NCBI RefSeq assembly: GCF_900155595.1 | Contig: NZ_FTPB01000004.1 | Location: 1-64,000, forward strand | Source of the DNA: Actinomyces mediterranea | GTDB taxonomy: Bacteria > Actinomycetota > Actinomycetes > Actinomycetales > Actinomycetaceae | DNA: 64,000 nucleotides | Reading direction: 5' to 3' | Shown: in pieces, positions 56,146-64,000 of the stretch | How the letters are laid out: each line of letters starts with the position of its first letter | How positions within the stretch are numbered: the stretch's first letter is position 1 | Translations under genes and position numbers: made by a program | The notes under the pieces: generated by a model | What the model was told of the DNA's origin: nothing | The model's database searches: none | Seen by the model: the letters and a program-made list of their open reading frames with translations, nothing else

Positions 56146-57063
56146 ATGACGACTAAGCCTAAAGTCACACTCGTGACATCCCGCGATATGCCGAATCTGT
56201 ACCACGGCGAAGAGGGGCTTGTTGATGCGCTCGCCGAACGCGGCTGCGATCCACAGATCAGGTTCTGGAACGACCCGGATGTCGATTGGGTCGACGCCGG
56301 GATGGTCGTCGTGCGTTCCGTGTCGGACTATCCGCTGCAGCGCGATGTGTTCCTCGAGTGGACGAAGAAGGTGCCGCGCATCCTCAACCACCCGGACATC
56401 CTCGAGTGGAACACCCACAAGACGTATCTGAGGTCACTCGCCAAACGCGGACTGCCCACTATTCCGACGACGTGGCTCGAACCAGAGCAGGAGCTCTCGA
56501 AACATCAGATCCACACGAGATTCCCCGCGTCGGGCGAGTTCATCGTCAAACCCGCCGTGTCGTCGGGCGTGCGCGATATCGGCCGCTATACGACGAACTC
56601 GACGCCGCAGCGCCAAGCCGCCATGCGGCAGGTGCAGAGCCTCATGGGCCAGGGGCGCGCAGTCATGGTGCAGCGCTACGTCGAACAGGTTGACACGCAC
56701 GGCGAAATCTCCCTGGTGTTCTTCAACGGCCTGGTGTCGCATGCCGTGGAGAAGAGGGCGCAACTGCACCCCGCGTCGGTGACCGACCCGACAATGCACG
56801 AGGCCGTTGTGACGGCTCAACCTGCGGACTCCCTCGTGTGGCGGTGGGGAGAGCAGATCCGGACCGTGCTGCACGCCTACGTGCGCGAACGCATCGGCCG
56901 CGATGAGCAGTTCCTCTTCAACCGTGTCGACGTGGTGCCCGATGGTGCGGGCTCCTTCCTCGTCATGGAGGTCTCCCTCGTGGATGCGGACCTCTACTTG
57001 GGCGCAACGCCCGAAGCGCTCGGCAACTTCGCCGACGCGATTGCCGTGCGCGCCCACTGGTGA
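56146..57063 (+). CDS. ATP-grasp domain protein, substrate unknown
   Basis: A 305-residue RimK/glutathione-synthetase-like ATP-grasp protein. WNTHKTYLRSLAKRGLPTIP is the family entry, FIVKPAVSSGVRDIGRY the ATP-binding loop, and MVQRYVEQVDTHGEISLVFF contains the acidic residues. The C-terminal FNRVDVVPDGAGSFLVMEVS holds metal ligands. It should ligate an acid to an amine or thiol, but no partner or pathway is suggested by the neighbours. TATCGT at 56134-56139 lies just before the ATG, another likely leaderless start. Confidence 0.85.
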   Translation: MTTKPKVTLVTSRDMPNLYHGEEGLVDALAERGCDPQIRFWNDPDVDWVDAGMVVVRSVSDYPLQRDVFLEWTKKVPRILNHPDILEWNTHKTYLRSLAKRGLPTIPTTWLEPEQELSKHQIHTRFPASGEFIVKPAVSSGVRDIGRYTTNSTPQRQAAMRQVQSLMGQGRAVMVQRYVEQVDTHGEISLVFFNGLVSHAVEKRAQLHPASVTDPTMHEAVVTAQPADSLVWRWGEQIRTVLHAYVRERIGRDEQFLFNRVDVVPDGAGSFLVMEVSLVDADLYLGATPEALGNFADAIAVRAHW

Positions 57064-57098
57064 GCGGCGCAGAACGCTGAAGCGGGGGAGTGGGAACC

Positions 57099-57452
57099 AT
57101 GGCCGTGCAGATGGGCCGGGAGGATTTTGAGGACCTCGTTGAGGACGCTCTCGATGAGATCCCCGAGTCGTTCTGGAACCTCATCGACAATGTGGCGATC
57201 TTCGTCGAGGACGATCCGCCCGAGGATATGGAGGCGGACCTGCTGGGGCTCTACGACGGCATCGCCCTGACTGAGCGCGACGACTATGCGGGAGTGCTGC
57301 CCGATCGGATCCTCATCTTCCGCAATCCGACGCTCGCAATGTGCGAGGACGCCGAAGAAGTTGCGGACGAGGTGCGGGTGACCGTCATTCACGAGGTCGC
57401 TCACCATTTCGGCATTGACGATGAGCGTCTGCACGAACTGGGGTGGGCGTAG
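57099..57452 (+). CDS. Minimal zinc metallopeptidase-family protein
   Basis: A 117-residue protein of the small zincin-like family. The active-site motif is HEVAHHFGIDDERLHELGW, containing HExxH and a downstream Asp/Glu-His, near residue 98. There is no signal peptide, so it should be cytoplasmic. Such proteins are common in actinobacteria and lack a proven substrate. GGGGGAG precedes the ATG at 57099; a GTG at 57090 is a less likely start. Confidence 0.85.
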   Translation: MAVQMGREDFEDLVEDALDEIPESFWNLIDNVAIFVEDDPPEDMEADLLGLYDGIALTERDDYAGVLPDRILIFRNPTLAMCEDAEEVADEVRVTVIHEVAHHFGIDDERLHELGWA

Positions 57453-57615
57453 TCGCCTATGGTTGAGCCACACGCTGGAGCGGGTGGAGGCGCCTGGCGG
57501 GGCGGTGAGCCGCTCGGCGGTTGGACGTGGTCAACGCCACGAGCGGACACCCTCGCTCGTTTGTGTCCATCGGCGTGGCGCTGATAGAGTTCTACCCGTT
57601 GCGCAGTGCAACGAT

Positions 57616-57689
57616 GGTGGCTGTAGTTCAGTTGGTAGAGCACCTGGTTGTGGTCCAGGACGTCGCGGGTTCGAGTCCCGTCAGCCACC
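57616..57689 (+). tRNA. tRNA-His (GUG)
   Basis: The acceptor arms GTGGCTG and CAGCCAC are perfect. The extra 5' G at 57616, typical of tRNA-His, pairs with C57689. The anticodon GTG is at 57650-57652, in stem CCTGG/CCAGG, and the T-arm is GGGTTCGAGTCCC. IS debris begins about 50 bases downstream. Confidence 0.92.
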
Positions 57690-57713
57690 CCAGATGGGTC
57701 AGGTGTGAACTGT

Positions 57714-57736
57714 CAACCAAGGGACGGCCTTGGTTG
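57714..57736 (+). terminator. Hairpin after tRNA-His
   Basis: CAACCAAGG and CCTTGGTTG (perfect 9 bp, loop GACGG) lie 24 bases after the tRNA. It may end the tRNA transcript or be the terminal repeat of the adjoining IS remnant. Confidence 0.45.
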
Positions 57737-58920
57737 TCAAGCCCCGGGTTTGGTAGAGGGTGTTTTATCTGGTTGCGGTGGCTGACGGTTGGCGGGCGCT
57801 GGGGGTGGTTGGTTTGGCCGGTGGCGGGGTGTAGGTGTTCTCGTGCTCGATGGGGGTGTCCATCCCGATCGCAGTGTGCGGCCGGATGGCGCCCGACCAG
57901 TGAACCCATTCGGCCGTCGCGATCTCGACGTCATCGATGGACGTCCAGGGTGCCCTTGTTGCGGACCAGTTCGGTCCTTGTACAAGGAGTTGAGCGCTTC
58001 GGCGAGCGCATTGTCGTAGGAGTCTCCCTTGGATCCGACCGAGGCGACGGCCTTGCAGTCGGCAAGGGGCTTGCCCGTAACGGATCGCCCGGTACTGCAC
58101 CCCCTGATCCGAATGATGGACGAGGCCAGCGAGGTCGGCCCCTGTCGCGTTTTGTGTTGCCAGATCGCCATTTTCAATGCGTCGAGGGCGAGGTCGGTGT
58201 ACACGCTTGTGGAGGTTTGCCAACCCACGATCCGACGTGAGAATCACGTTGGCGGGCGAACGCGACGAATCACTCACCCGGTGTACGTCTTCACGTAGGT
58301 AATGTCCGCCACCCACAGCACGTTCGGAGCCAATGCCGCGAAATGTCTGTTGACCAGGTCCATCGGGCACAATTCCTTGGGCGCGGACCGGGTGGTCTTC
58401 GGGCTCTTCGCCCGGCGGATACCGCTGATCCCCATGGCTCTCATAAGGTGTTCGACGGTGCATCGGGCGACATGCCCGACCCCATGACGCTGGGCGATCT
58501 CGGGTCGGTTGAGCACAACGCGCATCTTCCGGGCCTCGAAGGCCTCGTAGTTGTCGGCATGAATCCGCACGATCTGTTCCTTTCAAGACCTCATCACGCC
58601 TGGTACGGGCCGACGTCGGTTGGGTCTTGCGCGCCCAATAAGCCGACGGGGCGACCTGTACGCCAGCTGCGGTCAGCTGTTCACAGATCGGCTAGGCCCC
58701 GTACTCTGCTCGGTTCTCATCGATGAACCCATCGATATCAGTTATCGGCGGCCTGGCTCCGCCTGGGCAAAATACGCGCTCGCTTTGCGCAGGATCTCGT
58801 TTGCCCTACGAAGCTCGCGGTTCTCCTTTTCGAGTTCCTTGATCCGCTGAGCGTCCGCGCTTGTCGTCCCTGCTCTCAGTCCCCCGTCGATCTGCGCGCT
58901 GAGTCGCTCCGGGTTTTGTG
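57737..58920 (-). mobile_element. IS3-family element A, degraded
   Basis: OrfB pieces appear in three frames: ADITYVKTYTG, then [37 protein letters not shown] with a DDE aspartate, GDSYDNALAEALNSLYK with the DDE region, and WTSIDDVEIATAEWVHW. An internal stop (EYGA*PICEQLTAAGV) breaks its start. OrfA is left as RIKELEKENRELRRANEILR, a leucine-zipper region that ends at 58742-58744. At least four frameshifts make it inactive. Confidence 0.85.
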
Positions 58921-58928
58921 GGGGGTGG

Positions 58929-59895
<967 letters not shown>

Positions 59896-59934
59896 CCGGG
59901 AAATCAGACCCTCCACCATCCCCAGGGCGACTCA

Positions 59935-60206
59935 ACTCGGAGAAATACGTGCCCCTACGCAGTTTGGGGACAGCAACGTCCGAGGGTACCGACCCGGGTG
60001 TCCAAAGGCCGGTGGCGGTATCCATTACGCTGCGACACCCGTCCCGGGGTGGGCTTGCCGTACTCGGCGCCGACGAGCGCGTCAGCATCCGCGCTCAGCA
60101 ACTCATTGATCACCGTCTGCAACAGATGGCGCATCATGTCCGGGAACGCCTGGGCCAGGACTTCACCCAGCAGGCCAGCAGGGTCGACAATATGAGCAGT
60201 GGTCAT
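59935..60206 (-). mobile_element. IS256-family transposase, N-terminal remnant
   Basis: MTTAHIVDPAGLLGEVLAQA and DADALVGAEYGKPTPGRVSQ with RNGYRHRPLDTR form the first 70 residues of an IS256-type transposase. A frameshift follows, then VAVPKLRRGTYF, after which the sequence turns into IS3 element B. The catalytic domain is absent. Confidence 0.8.
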
Positions 60207-60310
60207 CGTGAGAACTCCTTTCGAGAGGGTTGTAGAAGATTCCTCGAAGAACCACACGGTGACCGCCCCGACATTCACAACCGGGCCTGCCACCGAGCGA
60301 TTACACCACT

Positions 60311-60451
60311 ATGCGGGACTCCACTTTCTGCGACTTCAAGCAGTGGCGAGGTATCGCCACCCGCTACGACAAACTCGCTATTGTCTTCCGAGCTGGGGTG
60401 ATGTGCGCAGCGATGGTTGCATGGCTCAAACATTTATCAAACACACCCTAG
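60311..60451 (+). mobile_element. IS5-family transposase, C-terminal remnant
   Basis: A 46-codon frame reads CDFKQWRGIATRYDKLAIVF and RAGVMCAAMVAWLKHLS before TAG at 60449-60451. FKQWR, ATRYDKLA and YRAG-like endings are typical of the last 45 residues of IS5-type transposases. The rest of the element is missing. It ends 68 bases before the SIR2 gene. Confidence 0.7.
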
Positions 60452-60455
60452 GCCC

Positions 60456-60470
60456 CTCACCCTCGGTGAG
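60456..60470. repeat. Short inverted repeat upstream of the SIR2 gene
   Basis: CTCACC, spacer CTC, GGTGAG lies 50 bases before the SIR2-gene ATG. It may be an operator or part of IS5 debris. Confidence 0.35.
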
Positions 60471-60519
60471 AATGGCTTATTCTTGCTAGATCACCATCTC
60501 ACACTCAAAAGGAGCCGTT

Positions 60520-62418
60520 ATGAAAAACAACCTCCATTCCTTTCAGCAAGACCTTACAGCCGGCAAAATCTTCTATTTCGCGGGCAGTGGAATCAGCCTG
60601 CCCTCGCGCCTGCCTTCAGTCGAAGATATTCTTGACGCTAGCATTAGACACTTCCTACCCACACGATCGACCAACGCAGACAATCGAGAGTGGCTGATTC
60701 GTGACGTCCAACCTGAGGCATTCTATGGAACCCTCTTAGATGTCTTTGACGGAGACCACTCATGCCTCGGATTCTGGAAGTCTCTCCATCCAGCTCATTG
60801 GCCAACAGGCGTAACCTGCAGACCTAACCTGGTCCACCTCACGATCGTCAAGTACTCCAGCCGCGCGGGCCAACCGATTTTCACAACCAACTTTGATACG
60901 ATGTTCGAGCAAGCCTGCGATGCTTTTAACCTCCCCTATCGCGTATTGCTACCCAAAGATGACCCTCCCTCTACTGTTGAGTCGGGCACCGTGCTCATCT
61001 GTAAAGTGCACGGAAGTATTAGTGACCCTATCACAGGACTATTCAGTACTAGCAGTCTTCATACAACCATGGCAGACATCACTTCCTTCAATCCCAAGTG
61101 GTGTTCGTACATCGCTCAACACATGAAGTCTTCTGCCATCTGCTTTGTGGGCTACAGTGGAAGGGACGTTGACTACTTCCCACAGATTCGTTCTGCCATC
61201 CCAAGCGCCCCAAACCTACAACCATACTGGTTTGACCGATTCGGTAACGGTGGGCCAGTAGCAGAAAAAACTTTTGCCAACGCCAAATCTTGCAATGCAA
61301 AACTAATCGACAAATATCCTAGCGAAGTCTTCCCCGATCTATGGGGGGAAGTGTTTCCAGATTCCCCTGAGCCTCATCTAGGGGATAGCACAGGAAACAT
61401 CAAGACTGTACTCGAAGCGCTCAGCAAGAGTGTGCCTCAACTTCCCGTTTGTGAGGACCTATTCTGGTTACGACTGCTGGAAAGCCAGGGTAGATGCAAT
61501 GACGCCTGGCACTTATCGAACGAATTGCTCGCACAATGCGATGACCTCAGTCTTGATCCTGAGGCATCTCTTAAACTCCATGAGACGGCAATGAATATGG
61601 CACGAGAGAAGGCCAAATTTTCCACGTACCGCAGACGAGCGCGAACCCTACTTCGCGTTAGTCGCAAACTACCGCTCCTTTCAGCGGCGAGAATAGACGC
61701 AGCCACAAACGCCCGCATTCAGATCACTTCATCGTTCCAGATGGAGATCCCCACGGGACTGGGTACGTCACGAGACTTCCTCGACTTGACGATACTGCTG
61801 CTCGTGATGACGCGATTTCGGACAGACATTCTCCGCGGGTCCCTCATTTTAACATTGTTCAGTCGGAGAATCCGCCCTGCAACGAGGAGAACTCTAGACG
61901 AAGCAAGGATCCGCGAGGCGGCATTATACGTGGGCCTGTGCTCGCAGTCCCCCGCTTTGAAGCATCTCCTGAAGGCTCGACTTATCAGGTACCTCAATAC
62001 CATCTACTCCCGAGCGTATCGCGACGGTAACTTCAGTTCGCTGGTCGGTGCCTCTAAATACTTGTTTAGACTGACGGGAGACGCTATCCACAAGAACTCT
62101 GGAAACGAGATCGCCAGACTGGCGGGCGACGTCAGCGCTCAGAGCATTTTTCAGCGGGACTATTCTATTGTAAAGGCTCATGCTACAGACGCCATTCAAG
62201 GCCTACAGGAATCAGTCATCATCGCCCACCAGAACGGGAATACGCTAAATGAGATAAAGGCGCGAATCGCTATTCTTTGGCTGCTCCCCCCAGATGATGA
62301 CAGAGCCAAGCGCCAGTGGCGCAAGATCCGATGTCTATCCGGTGAGGTGGAGAGCTGGAACCTCCAACGATCGTTCCGGAAACTTGAGAGTCGTTTTGGC
62401 TCCCACCTGAACGATTAA
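60520..62418 (+). CDS. SIR2-like domain protein, candidate anti-phage NADase
   Basis: A 632-residue soluble protein. Residues 1-230 form a SIR2-like NAD-binding domain: YFAGSGIS (19-26), TTNFD (122-126) with the key Asn124, KVHGS with His164, and GYSGRD (211-216). These catalytic residues are intact. The remaining 400 residues are helical and Leu/Ala/Arg-rich, TPR-like in texture, with no motif I can name. SIR2 domains of this type occur in defence proteins such as ThsA, DSR1/DSR2 and SIR2-HerA, which drain NAD on phage infection (known); that role here is inferred. GGAG precedes the ATG with good spacing. Base composition is clearly less GC-rich than the core genes. It is the only intact gene among IS remnants. 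Confidence 0.8.
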   Translation: MKNNLHSFQQDLTAGKIFYFAGSGISLPSRLPSVEDILDASIRHFLPTRSTNADNREWLIRDVQPEAFYGTLLDVFDGDHSCLGFWKSLHPAHWPTGVTCRPNLVHLTIVKYSSRAGQPIFTTNFDTMFEQACDAFNLPYRVLLPKDDPPSTVESGTVLICKVHGSISDPITGLFSTSSLHTTMADITSFNPKWCSYIAQHMKSSAICFVGYSGRDVDYFPQIRSAIPSAPNLQPYWFDRFGNGGPVAEKTFANAKSCNAKLIDKYPSEVFPDLWGEVFPDSPEPHLGDSTGNIKTVLEALSKSVPQLPVCEDLFWLRLLESQGRCNDAWHLSNELLAQCDDLSLDPEASLKLHETAMNMAREKAKFSTYRRRARTLLRVSRKLPLLSAARIDAATNARIQITSSFQMEIPTGLGTSRDFLDLTILLLVMTRFRTDILRGSLILTLFSRRIRPATRRTLDEARIREAALYVGLCSQSPALKHLLKARLIRYLNTIYSRAYRDGNFSSLVGASKYLFRLTGDAIHKNSGNEIARLAGDVSAQSIFQRDYSIVKAHATDAIQGLQESVIIAHQNGNTLNEIKARIAILWLLPPDDDRAKRQWRKIRCLSGEVESWNLQRSFRKLESRFGSHLND

Positions 62419-62601
62419 ACTTACCGCCAAGCAAGTCTCATGGTGGCTCGATATTCTCTGGCACTGATGTGGTGCGAGTAGTACAGGCGGGTGCGGTAGC
62501 GGAAGCCGAATCCGATGCCTCGCACCCGACTCCTGACCTGACTTGGACCTCTTGGGTGGGTTTTGGGGGCTCTTCGGACTTGAGCGTGGGGTGGGGGATG
62601 T
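62419..62601. other. Intergenic after the SIR2 gene, unresolved minus-strand debris
   Basis: No intact gene. A minus-strand frame ends near 62421 with IGFGFRYRTRLYYSHHISAR, which looks protein-like, perhaps the tail of a lost gene, but I cannot assign it. Confidence 0.35.
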
Positions 62602-62868
62602 GCTGTCAAGTTTCTGGACAGTGTTTGTGGTGTTCCTTGTTGTTGTCAGGTCGCGAAGGCCCAGTTCGTGTTGGTTCGGTTGGCCCAGGCCTTGGCTGGG
62701 GGGAGGTAGCCGAGCGCGGAGTGGAATCGGGTCTCATTGTAGAAGCGAATCCATTCGCCAATCTCGTGTTTCGTATCAATCCCTCCGGCATGCTGTTGTT
62801 GATAATAGAATTCAACTTTAAGGGTTGCGAAAAACGATTCAGCCACGGCGTTATCATAGCATGTCGCA
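62602..62868 (-). mobile_element. IS3-family element E, C-terminal OrfB remnant
   Basis: CYDNAVAESFFATLKVEFYY and GEWIRFYNETRFHSALGYLP are the last 70 residues of an IS3/IS150-type OrfB, with the DDE glutamate in AESFF. The frame stops at 62646. CTGTC-N9-GACAG at about 62603-62621 may be the element end. The 5' part is replaced by element F. Confidence 0.8.
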
Positions 62869-62874
62869 ACGCGT

Positions 62875-63480
62875 CCTTTGGGTCTGCTGCAGATTTGGGT
62901 GATAGTGGGTATGTAGTTTGGTGGGTTGTTGTGGTTGTGATCTTTTCGTGTTCGGTGGGGTTAAGTGTGTGAGGTGGTTGTGCTTGCGGTGTCGGTGGTG
63001 GGTGCGTTTGATCCAGGTGGTGATCGCGATACGTAGGTCTTCGCGGCTGGTCCACTGGCGGCGGTCCAGGACATTCTTCTGCAGGAGGTTGAAGAAGGAT
63101 TCCATTGCCGTGTTGTCACCGCCAGCGCCGACTCTGCCGATGGCTCCAACCGTGTGGTGACGGGTGGTCGCGTGCTGTAGTTTCCTTGATCGAAACTGGT
63201 TACCCCTGTCCGAATGCAGCACGCAGCCGTCAACCGTTTGCCCTTTCAATGCGGTGTCGAGTAACAGCATTGTCTAGAGCGTGAACCGCCAGACGGGCTT
63301 TTATATGCGAGTCGATCGAGGAGCCGACGATCCACCCGGAGTACACGTCGTTGATGGCACATAGGTAGATCTTGCCTTCGCCGGTGGAGTGCTCGGAGAT
63401 GTCTGCGAGCCACAATTTGGTTGGCAGCGTCGGCCGCGAACCGGCGTCGCACGAGGCCGTCGAGATCGCCCCAATGGGCT
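62875..63480 (-). mobile_element. IS3-family element F, degraded OrfB
   Basis: The pieces, in several frames, are GLVRRRFAADAANQ, LWLADISEHSTGEGKIYLCA, IKARLAVHALDNAV, VDGCVLHSDRGNQFRSRKLQ and MESFFNLLQKNVLDRRQW. They are in the right order for one IS3 OrfB with two DDE acids visible, broken by at least three frameshifts. Both ends are lost. Confidence 0.82.
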
Positions 63481-63488
63481 GGGTTCAC

Positions 63489-63593
63489 TAGTGGAACACC
63501 ACGCGTCTTCACCAAGCCCTAGGCTACCGCACCTCCGCAGAAGTCGAAGCCGCCTACAATCACCAACACAACGCAGCACCCGTTGCGCCCTAA
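63489..63593 (+). mobile_element. IS3-family remnant G, OrfB C-terminus on the plus strand
   Basis: NTTRLHQALGYRTSAEVEAA with YNHQHNAAPVAP, ending at TAA 63591-63593, is the tail of another IS3 OrfB in the opposite direction to A, B, E and F. Only about 35 codons remain. Confidence 0.7.
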
Positions 63594-63635
63594 CCCCAGA
63601 ACAAAACCCAGAACACTTCAGTGCTGATCGTCAGG

Positions 63636-64000
63636 TCAACGATCCCGCTTCATTCCTTCTTCCAGTCGTGCCACGTGAATGGTGAGGTAAATGACTTCAT
63701 CCTCGGAAATAGGATGATTCAAGCGCAACTCTAACAATGCTCGGATGCGTTCCGCGAGTTGGTAGGCAGTCGGATACTGGTCACGTAGAGTCGACCCGAT
63801 CTTCCCCATTTCTTGGGAGAACTGTCGACCGTCCTTAGCGCGCGTGAAGAAATAGCGCAGATGTGCGGCGAAGCGTGCGGCGTCCACCGAATCAGCATCG
63901 AAGGCATCGCCGTACGCCTCACTCAGCAATTCAAAGATTTGCCTGATGAGACGCGACTGCCGATAGGTCTCGGCCATCGACGAGCTTCCGGTGGTTGCAT
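63636..64000 (-). CDS. PRD-domain transcription antiterminator (BglG/LicT type), partial
   Basis: The reading frame is open to the window edge, so the 5' end lies outside. Visible residues include RLIRQIFELLSEAYGDAF, HLRYFFTRAKDGRQ with the regulatory histidine, and the end ISEDEVIYLTIHVARLEEGM, matching the second PTS regulation domain of BglG/LicT proteins. Those proteins bind RNA and prevent termination when a sugar PTS is active. An ATG at 63977 exists but would give only a fragment, so this is read as the 3' end of a longer gene. A PTS operon may lie beyond the window. Confidence 0.7.
   Translation of the reverse strand, partial: ATTGSSSMAETYRQSRLIRQIFELLSEAYGDAFDADSVDAARFAAHLRYFFTRAKDGRQFSQEMGKIGSTLRDQYPTAYQLAERIRALLELRLNHPISEDEVIYLTIHVARLEEGMKRDR

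Overview
The window is chromosomal DNA from a high-GC Gram-positive bacterium, most likely an Actinomycetaceae member (Schaalia/Actinomyces type). This is inferred from GC-rich codon use, many probably leaderless starts, an IclR gene divergent from leuCD (the NdgR/LtbR arrangement), a DtxR/IdeR-like iron box and tRNA-Gln/Glu genes after gltX. No rRNA or species marker is present.

Layout. 0.2-7 kb: a lipoprotein; then, on the minus strand, a secreted sialidase, an alternate-signal-peptide protein and a SipW-type signal peptidase, with operator-like repeats upstream of the sialidase; then an AspT-type transporter. 7-13 kb: ilvBNC behind a leader peptide and attenuator, then leuB and ilvE. 13-16.5 kb: a two-subunit ABC transporter behind an iron-box-like site. 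16.6-25.8 kb: a lower-GC maltodextrin locus (secreted amylase, alpha-glucosidase, binding lipoprotein, two permeases, cyclomaltodextrinase, LacI regulator). 25.9-32 kb: a MetE-like protein, ilvD, cimA and a lipoate ligase. 32-36.2 kb: a patch with a broken SWIM-finger gene, yggS, a frameshifted yccF, ybaK, an AAA ATPase behind four 23-bp repeats, and a deleted toxin-antitoxin locus. 36.2-44.8 kb: a GIY-YIG protein, a DEAD/DEAH helicase, an AGCS transporter, a FAH-family enzyme, an NCS1 permease and a purine nucleoside phosphorylase. 44.8-57.7 kb: gltX, tRNA-Gln, two tRNA-Glu, ndgR, leuCD, murA, a lipid kinase, an acyltransferase, a lipoprotein, gpsA, ddl, an ATP-grasp protein, a metallopeptidase and tRNA-His. 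57.7-63.6 kb: a graveyard of at least seven IS remnants (IS3, IS256, IS5 types) enclosing one intact gene, a SIR2-domain protein that may be an anti-phage NADase. The window ends inside a PRD-domain gene.

How the genes work together. ilvBNC, ilvD, ilvE, leuB and leuCD cover most of branched-chain amino acid synthesis, and cimA feeds isoleucine synthesis from pyruvate through citramalate; leuA and ilvA are not in the window. The maltodextrin locus forms a complete secrete-import-degrade-regulate path. The sialidase/SipW cluster and the iron-box transporter suggest a host-associated life. The most unusual items are the SIR2 gene among IS debris, the 23-bp repeat array before the AAA ATPase, the operator-like repeats at the sialidase, the permuted lipoate ligase and the internally deleted toxin-antitoxin locus.
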